Origin: Streptomyces bottropensis ATCC 25435
GTDB taxonomy: Bacteria > Actinomycetota > Actinomycetes > Streptomycetales > Streptomycetaceae
NCBI RefSeq assembly: GCF_000383595.1
Contig: NZ_KB911581.1
Location: forward strand, 496,001 to 560,000
DNA length: 64,000 bases
Reading direction: 5' to 3'
This document shows, in pieces, positions 7,402 through 16,689 of this stretch; within the stretch, counting starts at the first letter, position 1; each line of letters begins with the position of its first letter. Position numbers and translations under genes: made by a program. The notes beneath the pieces were generated by a model. That model was not told the DNA's origin, did not search any database, and saw only the letters and a program-made list of their open reading frames with translations.

Positions 7402-9954
7402 TCAGTCCCCTGCGTGCAGATCCCATACCCACACTCCGCCCACCCACTTACCCGGTCGCCCCACCAGCTTGTCCACGGCCTCGCGCAACCGCTCGTCGTA
7501 CAGCTGCGGACGCAGGACCAGGGCGCCCGCGTGCCAGTACGCGAAGTCCTTGCGGGCCTGCGCCCGCCAGTTCTCCCCGATCGCCGGGACCTTGCCGGTG
7601 TAGCGGACGTCGCGCAGCAGGTGGGAGGTGTGGCGGGGGGCCGCGCCGTAGATGCCGACGCGGTCCTCGCCGAAGGGTCCGTTGAAGTAGCCGCCGGGCA
7701 TCCGGAACCCGAAGCGGGCCGTGCTCTGCCAGCGCAGGGCCTCCGCGTTGCCCGGGTCCGGCAGCGGCACGGGCACCAGGGTCTCCCCGGCCCCGGTGTC
7801 GACGTACGACGTCCAGGTGCCGTCCGCGACGAACGCGGGCACCTCGGCGCGCTCGACGGACCTCAGCGGGGCCGGGACGATCGGCAGCAGGGCCAGGGTG
7901 ACCGCCATGAAGCCCACGTACCGGGTGCCGAGGCTCGGCACGGCGGCGAGCCGTGCGCAGGCGAGCGCCAGCAGCATGCCGAGAACCGGGGCGCAGATCA
8001 TCGCCACCCGGCCCTCGATGACCGACTCCAGCAGCGGCTTCTCGGCGAGCAGCGCCCACGGGCCGGGCAGTACGAGGTCCGTTCGCGGGAGGCGGATCTT
8101 TGGGCCGAGGGAGAGGACGGCTGCGGCGACCGCCGTGCAGGCCAGCGCCTTCACCAGGGCGCGGTCCCACAGGCGTACGACGATGCCGAGGGCCAGGAGG
8201 GCCAGCGGCCAGCCGTAGAAGGCGTTCTGTTCGGTGGGGTTGGGGGAGAGGGCCTCCGCCCGTTCCTTGTCGCCCGCGAGGGAGCGTTCGGCGAAGGAGA
8301 GGAGCGCGAGCGGGCTGTTGCCGGAGTTGCTTCCGTGCGCGATGTTGCCGTAGCTCTGCGGGCCGAGGAACTGCCAGCTGAGCGGGAGGGCGACGAGAGG
8401 GAGCACGACGAGGACCGCGATGCCGAGGCCCTTGAGCAGCGGGCGCCAGGCGTCGCGGGCCACGTCTCGCCGCACCAGCCCGTACGCGACGGCGAACAGC
8501 AGCATGCCCATCGCGGCGAGGAGGAGGGCCTCCTCGCCGAGGAAGATCTGATAGGCGGTCATCAGGCCGAGGACGACCCCGTCCCGCTGCGTGCGGGCGC
8601 CCGTGCACAGGCGCAGCGCCCGGTCGATGATCAGCGGGATCATGAACAGGACGACGAAGTTCGGGTGCGCGTTGGCGTGGCTGACCATCGGCGGCGCGAA
8701 GGCGGCGAGGGCCGCTCCGGCGAAGGCCGCGCCCCGGTGCCGTTCGACCCGCTTCACGATCAGCCAGTACCAGGCGCCGGCGGTGACGGCCAGGCCGAGG
8801 GTCATCACCAGGGCCAGGGTGACCGCCGGTCCCAGGGCGAGGGTGACGGGGGCGAGGGGGACCGACAGGCCCAGCATGACCGTGTTGGCCATCAGGTTCA
8901 CGCCATCGGGGAAGCCCTGGAAGGTGGTGAAGAGGGGGTTGCGGAGATGGACGAGGTTGTCGGCCGTGACCGCGAAGAACCACTCCCACTGGTTCTGGTC
9001 CTGGAGGGAGTCGGGCAGATAACGGCCGTTCGGGTCGCGCCAGCGGCCGATGTGCAGGGCCACCGCCATCACCAGGAAGAGGGCGACGGCGAGGACGTCG
9101 GCCCGGCGGACCGAACGGGCCCGCAGGAGGGCGAGTTCACCGAGGACCCGGGCGTAGTCGCCCGGCCGGATCTTCGAGCCCGGCTGGTGGGACCAGCGGA
9201 CGGGGACCTCGGCGACGGGCCAGCCGCTGCGGCGGAAGTACCGCAGGATCTCCACGTCGATGCCGAACCCGTCGAGCCGGGAGGCGGCGAACGCCTCGCG
9301 GGCGTGGTCGCCGTCGAACAGCTTGAAACCGCACTGGGTGTCGCGGATGCCGGGCACCGCGACCCCGCGTATGAGCAGGTTCCCGGCCCGCCCGAGCGCC
9401 TCGCGCAGCCGGTGCTGGTGGCGGTCGATGGTCGCGCCCGGCGCCTCGCGCGAGCCGATCGCGGCCGTGTACCCGTCGGAGAGCGCCTTGTCGAGCCGCT
9501 CCAGCTCCTCGATGGGCGCGGCGAGATCGGCGTCGGTGAGCAGGACCCGGTGGCCGTGCGAGGCGAGGACACCGAGCCGCAGGGCGTGGCCCTTGCCCCG
9601 GTTGCGGGGCCCGCCGGAGACGAGCTGGACCCGGGCGTCGCGGGCGGTGACGGCCGCGACGGCCTCGGCCGTGCCGTCCGTCGACCCGTCGTCGACGACG
9701 ATGACCTCCCAGCGGGCCGCGGCCTCGGTGGCCGCGAGGTGGGCGATGATCGCGTCGAGGGTGGGGGCGAGACGGTCCTCCTCGTTGTACGCGGGGACGA
9801 CGACGGAGAGGTCGACGCTCAACTGCCCGCCGGCCGCCTTCGGGGCCGTGCCCGGCGTCACGCCGCGTGCCCGCGGGACCGTGCGTGTCCGTCCGCCGCG
9901 CGCCTGCGGGGTTGTGGGCATCCGTTCGCCGCCCGCCTCGTGGAGCGTGCTCAT
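7402..9954 (-). CDS. Glycosyltransferase family 2 fused to a multi-spanning membrane domain
   Basis: The product is about 850 residues from MSTLHEAGG. Residues about 45-290 form a GT2 domain of the polyprenyl-phosphate sugar transferase type (DPM1/ALG5-like). It begins SVVVPAYNEEDRLAPTL and has the Asp pair VIVVDDGSTDGT, the DXD-like LLTDADLAAP and the C-terminal DTQCGFKLFDG block. The rest is a polytopic membrane region of roughly ten hydrophobic helices resembling GT-C enzymes, ending in a soluble extracytoplasmic tail. A plausible role is loading a sugar on a lipid carrier and using it outside the membrane; this is inference. The ATG overlaps the stop of the upstream GntR gene (ATGA), so the two are translationally coupled. 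Confidence 0.85.
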   Translation of the reverse strand: MSTLHEAGGERMPTTPQARGGRTRTVPRARGVTPGTAPKAAGGQLSVDLSVVVPAYNEEDRLAPTLDAIIAHLAATEAAARWEVIVVDDGSTDGTAEAVAAVTARDARVQLVSGGPRNRGKGHALRLGVLASHGHRVLLTDADLAAPIEELERLDKALSDGYTAAIGSREAPGATIDRHQHRLREALGRAGNLLIRGVAVPGIRDTQCGFKLFDGDHAREAFAASRLDGFGIDVEILRYFRRSGWPVAEVPVRWSHQPGSKIRPGDYARVLGELALLRARSVRRADVLAVALFLVMAVALHIGRWRDPNGRYLPDSLQDQNQWEWFFAVTADNLVHLRNPLFTTFQGFPDGVNLMANTVMLGLSVPLAPVTLALGPAVTLALVMTLGLAVTAGAWYWLIVKRVERHRGAAFAGAALAAFAPPMVSHANAHPNFVVLFMIPLIIDRALRLCTGARTQRDGVVLGLMTAYQIFLGEEALLLAAMGMLLFAVAYGLVRRDVARDAWRPLLKGLGIAVLVVLPLVALPLSWQFLGPQSYGNIAHGSNSGNSPLALLSFAERSLAGDKERAEALSPNPTEQNAFYGWPLALLALGIVVRLWDRALVKALACTAVAAAVLSLGPKIRLPRTDLVLPGPWALLAEKPLLESVIEGRVAMICAPVLGMLLALACARLAAVPSLGTRYVGFMAVTLALLPIVPAPLRSVERAEVPAFVADGTWTSYVDTGAGETLVPVPLPDPGNAEALRWQSTARFGFRMPGGYFNGPFGEDRVGIYGAAPRHTSHLLRDVRYTGKVPAIGENWRAQARKDFAYWHAGALVLRPQLYDERLREAVDKLVGRPGKWVGGVWVWDLHAGD

Positions 9955-10655
9955 CCGTCCGCCAGGCGTTCCACCAGCGTCAGGGACCGCTCGTCGTAAC
10001 CGGCGATGATCTCCTGCGCGGTCTGCGCGTCCCGGCGGGTGAGGGCGTCGACGAGGTCGGTGTGGTCGGCCCACAGCCGCCCCTTGAGGTCGTCCGTCCA
10101 GTCGTTTCCCTGACGCAGGTGCTGGACCGCGCCCACCCAGGACCGGACGCGCAGCCGGTGCAGGAAGTCGGTGAGGTACGGGTTGCCGAACAGGGCGCTC
10201 AGCTCGCGCCAGAACCGCAGGTCGTAGCCGATCAGGATGTCCAGGTCCCCGGCCGTCGCGGCGCGCCGCGCCTCCTCGCCGCGCCGCCGGACCCCGGCGA
10301 GGGCGGCGGCCGTGCGGGGGTCGACCTTGCGGTCGCCGAGCCGCCGGAACATGCCGTCGGTGACCAGGATGCGGGCCTCGACCATGTTCCGGTAGTCGGC
10401 CAGGGAGTACGCGTGGACCTCGAAGCCCCGGTGCTGCACGGCGTCCAGCAGCCCCTGCGCGGACAGGTCCACCAGCGCCTCGCGCACGGGTGTCGCCGAG
10501 ACGCCGTACTGCTCGGCGATCTCCTTGACCGTGAACTCCTGCCCCGGCTTCAGCCGTCCGGCCAGCACCTCGTCACGGAGCGCGTCCGCGAGCTGTTGCC
10601 GCAAGGTGCTACGGGTCACGGCGCCATTGCCGCCGCCGGTGCCGGTGCCGGGCAT
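9951..10655 (-). CDS. GntR family regulator, FadR/FCD subfamily
   Basis: The 234-residue protein has an N-terminal winged helix typical of GntR (LRDEVLAGRLKPGQEFTVKE, then YGVSATPVREALVDLSAQGL). An all-helical FCD ligand domain follows, with metal-site-type residues (DLRFWRELSALFGNPYL, then HTDLVDAL and the terminal His/Asp helix). FCD regulators sense small carboxylic acids, often with a bound metal. The first 12 residues are low-complexity, and a GTG at codon 13 is an alternative start. A 14-bp perfect palindrome upstream could be its own operator. It is coupled to the glycosyltransferase gene downstream; why a metabolite sensor sits there is not clear. Confidence 0.9.
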   Translation of the reverse strand: MPGTGTGGGNGAVTRSTLRQQLADALRDEVLAGRLKPGQEFTVKEIAEQYGVSATPVREALVDLSAQGLLDAVQHRGFEVHAYSLADYRNMVEARILVTDGMFRRLGDRKVDPRTAAALAGVRRRGEEARRAATAGDLDILIGYDLRFWRELSALFGNPYLTDFLHRLRVRSWVGAVQHLRQGNDWTDDLKGRLWADHTDLVDALTRRDAQTAQEIIAGYDERSLTLVERLADG

Positions 10656-10676
10656 CGTGGTCTGGATCCCCCATCC

Positions 10677-10690
10677 GCGTACGCGTACGC
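10677..10690. promoter_or_regulatory. Perfect 14-bp palindrome upstream of the GntR gene
   Basis: GCGTACGCGTACGC is self-complementary and lies 22 bases before the GntR start codon. It is a candidate autoregulatory site, though CGTACG repeats are common in this genome, so the evidence is modest. Confidence 0.35.
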
Positions 10691-10808
10691 ATTCTGTGCG
10701 TGCTCTCCGAGTTCTCTTACGAGCACGTCACCTTACGCGTTCGGGTGAGGGGGAGGAGTTTTCGCCCTTCTGCTCACACGCCGCTCGGCACCGGGGACGA
10801 CGACGGCC

Positions 10809-12164
10809 TCAGACCGTGTGTTCGTCCGCCACCGAGAGGGCCGCGTCGAGGGCGGCGAGCCCCTCCTTGGCCTCGGTCTCCGTGATGTTGCAGGGAGGCA
10901 CGACGTGGGTGCGGTTCATGTTGATGAAGGGCCACAGACCGTTCGCCTTGGCGGCGGCGCCGAAGGCGAGCATGGGGGCGCCTGCCTCACCGGTCGCGTT
11001 GTAGGGGACGAGGGGTTCGCGGGTCTCCTTGTTCTTCACCAGCTCCAGTGCCCAGAACATGCCCGTACCGCGCACCTCGCCGACGCAGGGGTGGCGCTCG
11101 GCGAGTTCGCGCAGGGCGGGTTCGACGACAGAGCGGCCGACGGTGGCCGCGTTGGTGACGACGCCCTCCTCCTCCATGACGTTGATCGTCGCGACGGCGG
11201 CGGCGCAGGCCAGCGGGTGCCCCGAGTACGTGAGACCGCCGGGGTAGGGGCGCCGGGCGAACGTCTCGGCGACGGCGGGGGAGATGGCGACGCCGCCGAG
11301 GGGGACGTAACCGGAGTTCACGCCCTTGGCGAAGGTCATCAGGTCGGGTACGACGTCGAAGAGGTCGGCGGCGAACCAGGTGCCCGTCCGCCCGAAGCCC
11401 GCCATGACCTCGTCCAGGACGAACACGATCCCGTACTTGTCGCAGATCTCCCGGACCCCGGCCAGATAGCCCGGCGGCGGGACCATGATCCCGGCCGTGC
11501 CCGGGATGGTCTCCAGGATGATCGCGGCGATGGTCGACGGCCCCTCGAAGGTGATCGTCGTCTCCAGGTGCTCCAGCGCGCGGGCGCACTCCTGCTCCTG
11601 CGTCTCCGCGTGGAAACGGGAGCGGTAGAGGAACGGCGCCCAGAAGTGCACGACCCCTGCCGTGCCGGTGTCGGAGGCCCAGCGGCGCGGGTCGCCCGTG
11701 AGGTTCACGGCCTGCTGGGTGCCTCCGTGGTACGAGCGGTAGGCGGCCAGCACCTTGGGGCGGCCGGTGTGCAGCCGGGCCATGCGGACGGCGTGCTCGA
11801 CGGCGTCGGCGCCGCCGTTGGTGAAGAAGATCTTGTCCAGGTCGCCGGGCGTGCGCTCGGCGATCAGCCGGGCCGCCTCCGAGCGGGCCTCGACGGCGAA
11901 CGCCGGGGCGAAGGTCGTCATCGTCGCGGCCTGCTCCTGGATCGCGGCGACGACCTTCGGGTGCTGGTAGCCGATGTTCGTGTAGACGAGGCCGCTGGTG
12001 AAGTCGAGGTAGCGCCTGCCGTCGTAGTCCCAGAAGTACGAGCCCTCCGCGCCGGCGACGGCGAGCGGGTCGATGAGTTCCTGCGCGGACCAGGAGTGGA
12101 AGACGTGCGCGCGGTCCGCGGCCTTCACCGCGGCGCCGGCCTGGGGGTTCGGCTGAGGGGTCAT
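10809..12164 (-). CDS. Class III PLP-dependent aminotransferase
   Basis: The 451-residue protein starts MTPQPNPQAGAAVKAADR. It shows the class III fold markers: RRYLDFTSGLVYTNIGYQHP near the N-terminus, FFTNGGADAVEHAVRMAR (the phosphate-binding loop), AYRSYHGGT, an ETIPGTAGIMVPPPGYL segment, the Asp of the cofactor site in FVLDEVMAGFGRTG, and the PLP lysine in FAKGVNSGYVPLGG. Such enzymes transfer amino groups from omega-amino compounds (beta-alanine, taurine, putrescine, GABA) to pyruvate or a similar acceptor. The substrate cannot be fixed from motifs. A long upstream in-frame extension has no ribosome site and was rejected. The gene is divergent from the DJ-1/MarR pair. Confidence 0.92.
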   Translation of the reverse strand: MTPQPNPQAGAAVKAADRAHVFHSWSAQELIDPLAVAGAEGSYFWDYDGRRYLDFTSGLVYTNIGYQHPKVVAAIQEQAATMTTFAPAFAVEARSEAARLIAERTPGDLDKIFFTNGGADAVEHAVRMARLHTGRPKVLAAYRSYHGGTQQAVNLTGDPRRWASDTGTAGVVHFWAPFLYRSRFHAETQEQECARALEHLETTITFEGPSTIAAIILETIPGTAGIMVPPPGYLAGVREICDKYGIVFVLDEVMAGFGRTGTWFAADLFDVVPDLMTFAKGVNSGYVPLGGVAISPAVAETFARRPYPGGLTYSGHPLACAAAVATINVMEEEGVVTNAATVGRSVVEPALRELAERHPCVGEVRGTGMFWALELVKNKETREPLVPYNATGEAGAPMLAFGAAAKANGLWPFINMNRTHVVPPCNITETEAKEGLAALDAALSVADEHTV

Positions 12165-12336
12165 GGGGGCGAGGGTAGGGGGCGGGGAGGGCGAGGGGGT
12201 ATTGGCGACGTGTATGGGGCGGGGTGTCGGCGCACGACACAGTGTCGCCCTCTCCGTCGGCCCTCGTGCGCGAGAAGCCCCACCGGGCCGCAGCCGGCCC
12301 ATACGACCCCTCGTGATTGACAGGAGGCTGTCGAAA

Positions 12337-12352
12337 TGACAGCATGTTGTCA
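12337..12352. promoter_or_regulatory. Candidate MarR operator overlapping the DJ-1/MarR promoter
   Basis: TGACAGCATGTTGTCA is a 16-bp palindrome with one mismatched pair. It lies 29 bases before the DJ-1 start and follows a TTGACA hexamer at 12318-12323. Its position fits autorepression by the MarR protein encoded second in the operon. Confidence 0.55.
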
Positions 12353-12381
12353 ACAAGGGCCGAGGTGCTTCAGGAGGAGCC

Positions 12382-12987
12382 ATGACCGATCGCAAGGCTG
12401 TTCATCTCGCCGTGTACGACACCTACGCCGACTGGGAGACCGGCCACACGACCGCCTGGCTCGCCCGGGCCGGACGGCAGATCCGTACGGTCGGGCCGAC
12501 CCCCGAACCCGTGCGGACGATCGCCGGCGTACGCATCCAGCCGGACGGCGTCCTCGACGACCTGCGCCCGGAGGACAGCTCGCTGCTCATCCTCACCGGC
12601 GCTGATCTGTGGGACACCGGCGACGACCTGGCCCCGTTCGCCCGGAAGGCGCGGGAGTTCCTGGAGGCCGGCGTCCCGGTCGCGGCGATCTGCGGAGCGA
12701 CCGCCGGGCTCGCGCGGGAGGGGCTGCTGGACGACCGGGCCCACACCAGCGCGGCCCCCTTCTACCTGGCCGCCACCGGCTACCAGGGCGGCGAGCGGTA
12801 CGTCGAGGCGGACGCCGTCACCGACGGGCCGCTCGTCACCGCGGGCCCCACCGAACCCGTCGCCCTCGCCCGCGAGGTCTTCCGCCTCCTCGGCGTCTAC
12901 GAGGGCGAGGTCCTCGACGCCTGGTACCGCCTCTTCCACGACTCCGACGCGGAGGCGTACGCCGTGCTGGAGGCGGCGGGACGATGA
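12382..12987 (+). CDS. DJ-1/PfpI family protein (class I glutamine-amidotransferase-like fold)
   Basis: The 201-residue protein has the DJ-1/PfpI layout: a first strand HLAVYDTYADWETGHTTAWL, a LLILTGADLWD strand before the nucleophile elbow, and the elbow itself in VPVAAICGATAGLAREGLLD with Cys at about residue 110. AHTSAAPFYL follows. Members act as deglycases, chaperones, isonitrile hydratases or proteases, and the exact activity cannot be read here. AGGAGG lies 6 bases before the ATG. Its stop overlaps the start of the MarR gene by the ATGA arrangement, so both are made from one mRNA, probably under the palindrome just upstream. Confidence 0.9.
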   Translation: MTDRKAVHLAVYDTYADWETGHTTAWLARAGRQIRTVGPTPEPVRTIAGVRIQPDGVLDDLRPEDSSLLILTGADLWDTGDDLAPFARKAREFLEAGVPVAAICGATAGLAREGLLDDRAHTSAAPFYLAATGYQGGERYVEADAVTDGPLVTAGPTEPVALAREVFRLLGVYEGEVLDAWYRLFHDSDAEAYAVLEAAGR

Positions 12988-13478
12988 GCCGCGACCAGCA
13001 GGACCTCCTCAGCCGCGCGGCCGTCGGGACCTTCCGGTTGAACGGGCAGTTCCTCTCCGCGGCCGAGGAGCTGGCACGCCCGGCCGGGCTGACGGCCGCC
13101 TGGTGGCAGGTGCTGGGCGCGGTGCTGCCCGAGCCGCTGCCGGTCGCCGGGATCGCCAGGACCATGGGCATCACCCGGCAGAGCGTCCAGCGGGTCGCCG
13201 ACCTCCTCGTCGGCCGGGGCCTCGCCGAGTACGTCCCGAACCCGGCCCACCGCCGCGCCAAACTCCTCGCCCCCACCCCCGCCGGCCGTGCCGCGATCGA
13301 GCGGATCGAACCCGGCCACGCGGCCCTGGCCGCCCGTCTCGCCAAGGCGCTGGGCGAGGAGGAGTTCGCGGAGACCGTACGGCTGCTCGAACGGCTGTCG
13401 GGTGCGCTGGACCGGCTCGCGACCTCACCGAAGGCCGACGCGGCGGGGCCCGCTCCGGCCGCTGTTACGGAACCGTAG
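12984..13478 (+). CDS. MarR family transcriptional regulator
   Basis: The 164-residue winged-helix protein has the MarR order: dimerisation helix (GTFRLNGQFLSAAEELARP), HTH (LPVAGIARTMGITRQSVQRV), wing with the basic beta-hairpin (YVPNPAHRRAKLLAPTPAG) and a C-terminal dimer helix. It is translationally coupled to the preceding DJ-1 family gene, so it probably represses this two-gene unit in response to a small ligand or stress. A palindrome upstream of the operon fits its expected binding site. Confidence 0.92.
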   Translation: MSRDQQDLLSRAAVGTFRLNGQFLSAAEELARPAGLTAAWWQVLGAVLPEPLPVAGIARTMGITRQSVQRVADLLVGRGLAEYVPNPAHRRAKLLAPTPAGRAAIERIEPGHAALAARLAKALGEEEFAETVRLLERLSGALDRLATSPKADAAGPAPAAVTEP

Positions 13479-13594
13479 ACACCGCTCCATCCGCCTCCCC
13501 GTGCCGCCGCACTACGATCGGTCCGTTGCGCACGTACGCGACGTACCCGTACGTACGCGTACACATATGCAGGGGGAGACGGGGGACGGTGGCC

Positions 13595-15772
13595 ATGGAG
13601 AAGCTCGGGCCCGGGGATCCGCAACGTATCGGGGCGTACCGGCTGCTGGCGCGGCTGGGGTCGGGCGGCATGGGGAACGTGTACCTGGCCCGGTCCGAGC
13701 GCGGCCGTACCGTCGCCGTGAAACTGGTGCGGCAGGAGCTGGCGGAACAGGAGGAGTTCCGGGCCCGGTTCCGGCAGGAGGTGCAGGCCGCACGGCAGGT
13801 GGGCGGGTACTGGACCGCGCCGGTGCTGGACGCGGACACCGAGGCGGGCATCCCGTGGGTCGCCACCGGCTATGTCGCCGGACCGTCCCTGCAGACCGTG
13901 GTCGGGCGGGATCACGGGGCGCTGCCCGAGCGGTCCGTACGGATCCTCGCGGCGGGCCTCGCGCACGCGCTGGAGGACATCCACGCGGCCGGCCTCATCC
14001 ACCGCGACCTCAAGCCGTCCAACGTGCTGGTGACCATCGACGGGCCGCGCGTCATCGACTTCGGCATCGCGCGGGCGCTGGAGACCGTCACGGACGGCGG
14101 GCTCACGCGCACCGGCGCGCTCGTCGGCTCGCCGGGCTTCATGGCTCCCGAACAGGTGCGCGGCGACCGCATCACCCCGGCCTGCGACGTCTTCTGCCTC
14201 GGCTCCGTCCTCTCCTACGCCGCCACCGGCAACCTCCCCTTCGGCGCCGCCAACTCCGGTGTCCACGCCCTGATGTTCCGCATCGCCGAGGAGGAACCGG
14301 ATCTGGAGGGGCTGCCGGAGGGCCTGTACGACGTCGTCCGCGAGTGTCTGCGCAAGGACCCCGCCGCCCGCCCGACCCTCGCCCAGATCCTGCAGCGCAC
14401 CGGCGCCGAGGACACCGTCTTCGCGGGCCGGTCGCGGGATCCCTGGCTGCCGAGCGCCCTGGTGGCCCAACTCGGGCGCCACGCGGTCCAGTTGCTGGAC
14501 GCCGAGGACCCGGAGGAGCCGCCGGGGGGCGGTACGGGGGCGCCGGAGGACGCGGCGGCCGAGGGCGGGGCGGGAGAGCCGGCGGACGGTGGTGGCCCGC
14601 AGGCGCCCGATCCCGCCGGGCAGCCGGCCGGGGCTGCTGCCCCGACACCGGCCCCGGCCGTTCCCGCGCCCCCGGCCCCGACCGCTCCCGCGCTCCCGCC
14701 GTCGACCCCGCCCGTGTACCCGCTGGGCGCACCCGACGCTCCGTACGGCGGGTCCGCCGCCGCGTCCCCCGGCGCCGGCGGGGCGGCGACCCCGCCCGGA
14801 CATCCGGCAGCCGCCCCCGAGACGCCCGGTCCGCCCTCGCCGGGCGCGCCGGGCGCCTCGCCCCTGGACCGGATGCCGACGCAGATCGCGGGGACGGGGG
14901 CCGGTGCGCAGCCGCCACCGCCCAGCGCCCCGCCGGGCCCCGCGCCCGCCGGGTACGGCTTCCCGCAGCAGTACACCCAGCAACCCGCCGGCGGGTACGG
15001 GCATCAGCCCGCCGCCCCCGGTTACGGCTACCCGCAGAGCGCGCCGTACGGGGCGTACGGGCAGGCGCCCTACGGCGGCGGGCAGGGCGCCGGTGCGGCA
15101 GCGGGGCTCGGCCCGACCCCGCCGTACGGACCGAACCCCGTCCACGGGCCCGGGCCCGGGACGCCCCCGGCCGGGCACCCCGAACCGCAGCGCGGAAGCC
15201 GGCGCTCCTCCGTGCTCCTCGTCGCCGTCGCGCTGGTCGTCGCGCTCGGTGCGGGCGGCTCGGTGTACGCGCTGATGACGAAGGACGACGACGGGGGCAA
15301 GGAGAACGACGCGAAGGGCGGGCCGACGACGAGCGCGCCCGAGACGCCGGGGCCGTCGTCGCCCGAGCCGACGGATCCGGGGACCTCGCCCGAGGAGACC
15401 ACCGAGTCGCCGGCCGCCGGGACGGTCCCGGAGGGCTTTGTCGGCACCTGGAACGCCGGCATCGGCGGTACCGGGGGCGACACCCGGCAACTCGTCATCC
15501 AGCAGGGCGAGGTCGGCGACACGGTGCTGTCTCTGACGGCGGACGGGCCGCTCGAAGGCGGCGGCACGTACCACTGCGTGTTCGAGGCGGCGCTGACGGA
15601 GGAGCCGGGGGACGACGGGCCGCTCCGGATCGGGCCCTCCACCGTCTCCACCGGCGAACCGGCCACGTCCTGCTCCCCGGGCGCGGCGACCACGGTCACC
15701 CTGCTGCCCGACGGCCGGCTGCGCCGCGTCGACACGGCGGGCAAGTCGGTCACCTACACGAAGGCGGACTGA
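13595..15772 (+). CDS. Membrane-anchored Ser/Thr protein kinase (PknB-type)
   Basis: The 725-residue protein has a full eukaryotic-type kinase domain at residues about 15-275: glycine loop GSGGMGNV (23-30), the invariant Lys in VAVKLV (about 43), catalytic HRDLKPSN (about 136-143), DFG (155-157) and the APEQ motif of the activation segment. A Pro/Gly/Ala-rich juxtamembrane linker of about 280 residues follows. A single transmembrane helix (VLLVAVALVVALGAGGSVYALM) leads to an outer domain of about 170 residues with two Cys and no PASTA repeats. It would phosphorylate cytoplasmic targets in response to an external cue. The start is the ATG with a purine-rich site about 10 bases before it; a GTG two codons upstream is possible. 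Confidence 0.93.
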   Translation: MEKLGPGDPQRIGAYRLLARLGSGGMGNVYLARSERGRTVAVKLVRQELAEQEEFRARFRQEVQAARQVGGYWTAPVLDADTEAGIPWVATGYVAGPSLQTVVGRDHGALPERSVRILAAGLAHALEDIHAAGLIHRDLKPSNVLVTIDGPRVIDFGIARALETVTDGGLTRTGALVGSPGFMAPEQVRGDRITPACDVFCLGSVLSYAATGNLPFGAANSGVHALMFRIAEEEPDLEGLPEGLYDVVRECLRKDPAARPTLAQILQRTGAEDTVFAGRSRDPWLPSALVAQLGRHAVQLLDAEDPEEPPGGGTGAPEDAAAEGGAGEPADGGGPQAPDPAGQPAGAAAPTPAPAVPAPPAPTAPALPPSTPPVYPLGAPDAPYGGSAAASPGAGGAATPPGHPAAAPETPGPPSPGAPGASPLDRMPTQIAGTGAGAQPPPPSAPPGPAPAGYGFPQQYTQQPAGGYGHQPAAPGYGYPQSAPYGAYGQAPYGGGQGAGAAAGLGPTPPYGPNPVHGPGPGTPPAGHPEPQRGSRRSSVLLVAVALVVALGAGGSVYALMTKDDDGGKENDAKGGPTTSAPETPGPSSPEPTDPGTSPEETTESPAAGTVPEGFVGTWNAGIGGTGGDTRQLVIQQGEVGDTVLSLTADGPLEGGGTYHCVFEAALTEEPGDDGPLRIGPSTVSTGEPATSCSPGAATTVTLLPDGRLRRVDTAGKSVTYTKAD

Positions 15773-15921
15773 GCGGCCCGCCGCCCGGGGGCTCCGGCTC
15801 GGTGCGACGTCGGGTGCGGGCACGATAGGTCTTCCAGGGGCGCGGGGAACTGCGCGAGAAGCCCCCACTCACCCGCACCCGACAACGCACCGACCACCCC
15901 CCACCCGCCCCGGCTCCGCCG

Positions 15922-16689
15922 CTACCGCGCCTCCGGCGGCCGCTGCCGAGGCATGTTCGGCCGCGCCCCCGGCGGCATCGGCACCCGCCCGTTCCCGTTC
16001 GCCTCGGGACGCCCCACGCTCCCCCCGGCCTGCACACCGAGCGGAGCCGACCCCGTCCGGAACTCCACCATCCAGTCCGCCGTCTCCGCCCGCACCAGCT
16101 CCGTGACGTCCTCGGAGAACCGCCGCAGCACCCCGAGGCACCGCTCCGCGGCCTCCCCGGCCGTCCCCTCCGCAGGCCCCAGCACCTCCCGCGCGCTCTC
16201 GGACGCCCAGTCGAACCGCAGCATCTGCAGCCGCCGCTGCACCGCCTGGGCCGTGGCGACGTCCCGCATCCACCCGGACGTGACGCCGAAGAACCGGTCC
16301 ACCCCGACACACGCCACACAGGACAGCAGCGCGAGATACCCCCAGGGAGCCACCCCGCCCACCGCCCCCGTGAGGTCGAGCAGTGGCAGCGCGGCCCCGG
16401 CGAGCGCCCCCGCCGCCGCCCCGATCCGCAGGACCCGCGCCGCCACCCGTTTCCACACCCGGTCCGCGAGATACCACGCCGCGGTCTCCAGCGCCGCCCG
16501 CTCGACCCAGTGGTACAGCTCCTCCAGCCGCTCCGCCGGCGCCCCCCAGTCCCCCTGCGGAAACGGCCGCCCGGCCAGATCCCCCGCCCACGGCCCGGCC
16601 GCCGACGTCCACGGCTCCGCCCACAGCCCGGACCCCTCACCCCGCCCGTCCTGGGTTCCCCCCTCGGGCTGCATCTCCGGCTGGCTCAC
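15922..16689 (-). CDS. SLATT-domain membrane protein
   Basis: The 255-residue protein has a Gly/Pro-rich N-terminus and a helix ending LYHWVERAALETAAWYLADR. Two adjacent hydrophobic segments follow (VLRIGAAAGALAGAALPLLDL and APWGYLALLSCVACVGVDRFFG), then a long amphipathic helix region and a Pro-rich tail. This two-TM arrangement matches the SLATT family, which has been proposed from comparative genomics to supply pore-forming effectors in nucleotide-sensing conflict systems. Here it sits beside housekeeping ybaB-recR and has no SMODS/SLOG partner, so a defence role is only a possibility. GTG start. Confidence 0.7.
   Translation of the reverse strand: MSQPEMQPEGGTQDGRGEGSGLWAEPWTSAAGPWAGDLAGRPFPQGDWGAPAERLEELYHWVERAALETAAWYLADRVWKRVAARVLRIGAAAGALAGAALPLLDLTGAVGGVAPWGYLALLSCVACVGVDRFFGVTSGWMRDVATAQAVQRRLQMLRFDWASESAREVLGPAEGTAGEAAERCLGVLRRFSEDVTELVRAETADWMVEFRTGSAPLGVQAGGSVGRPEANGNGRVPMPPGARPNMPRQRPPEAR

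Noticed and set aside
7414..9999. 861-codon open frame on the plus strand opposite the glycosyltransferase
   Set aside because: It has low-complexity Gly/Arg/Glu composition and no family motif, while the minus strand has full GT2 motifs and membrane helices.
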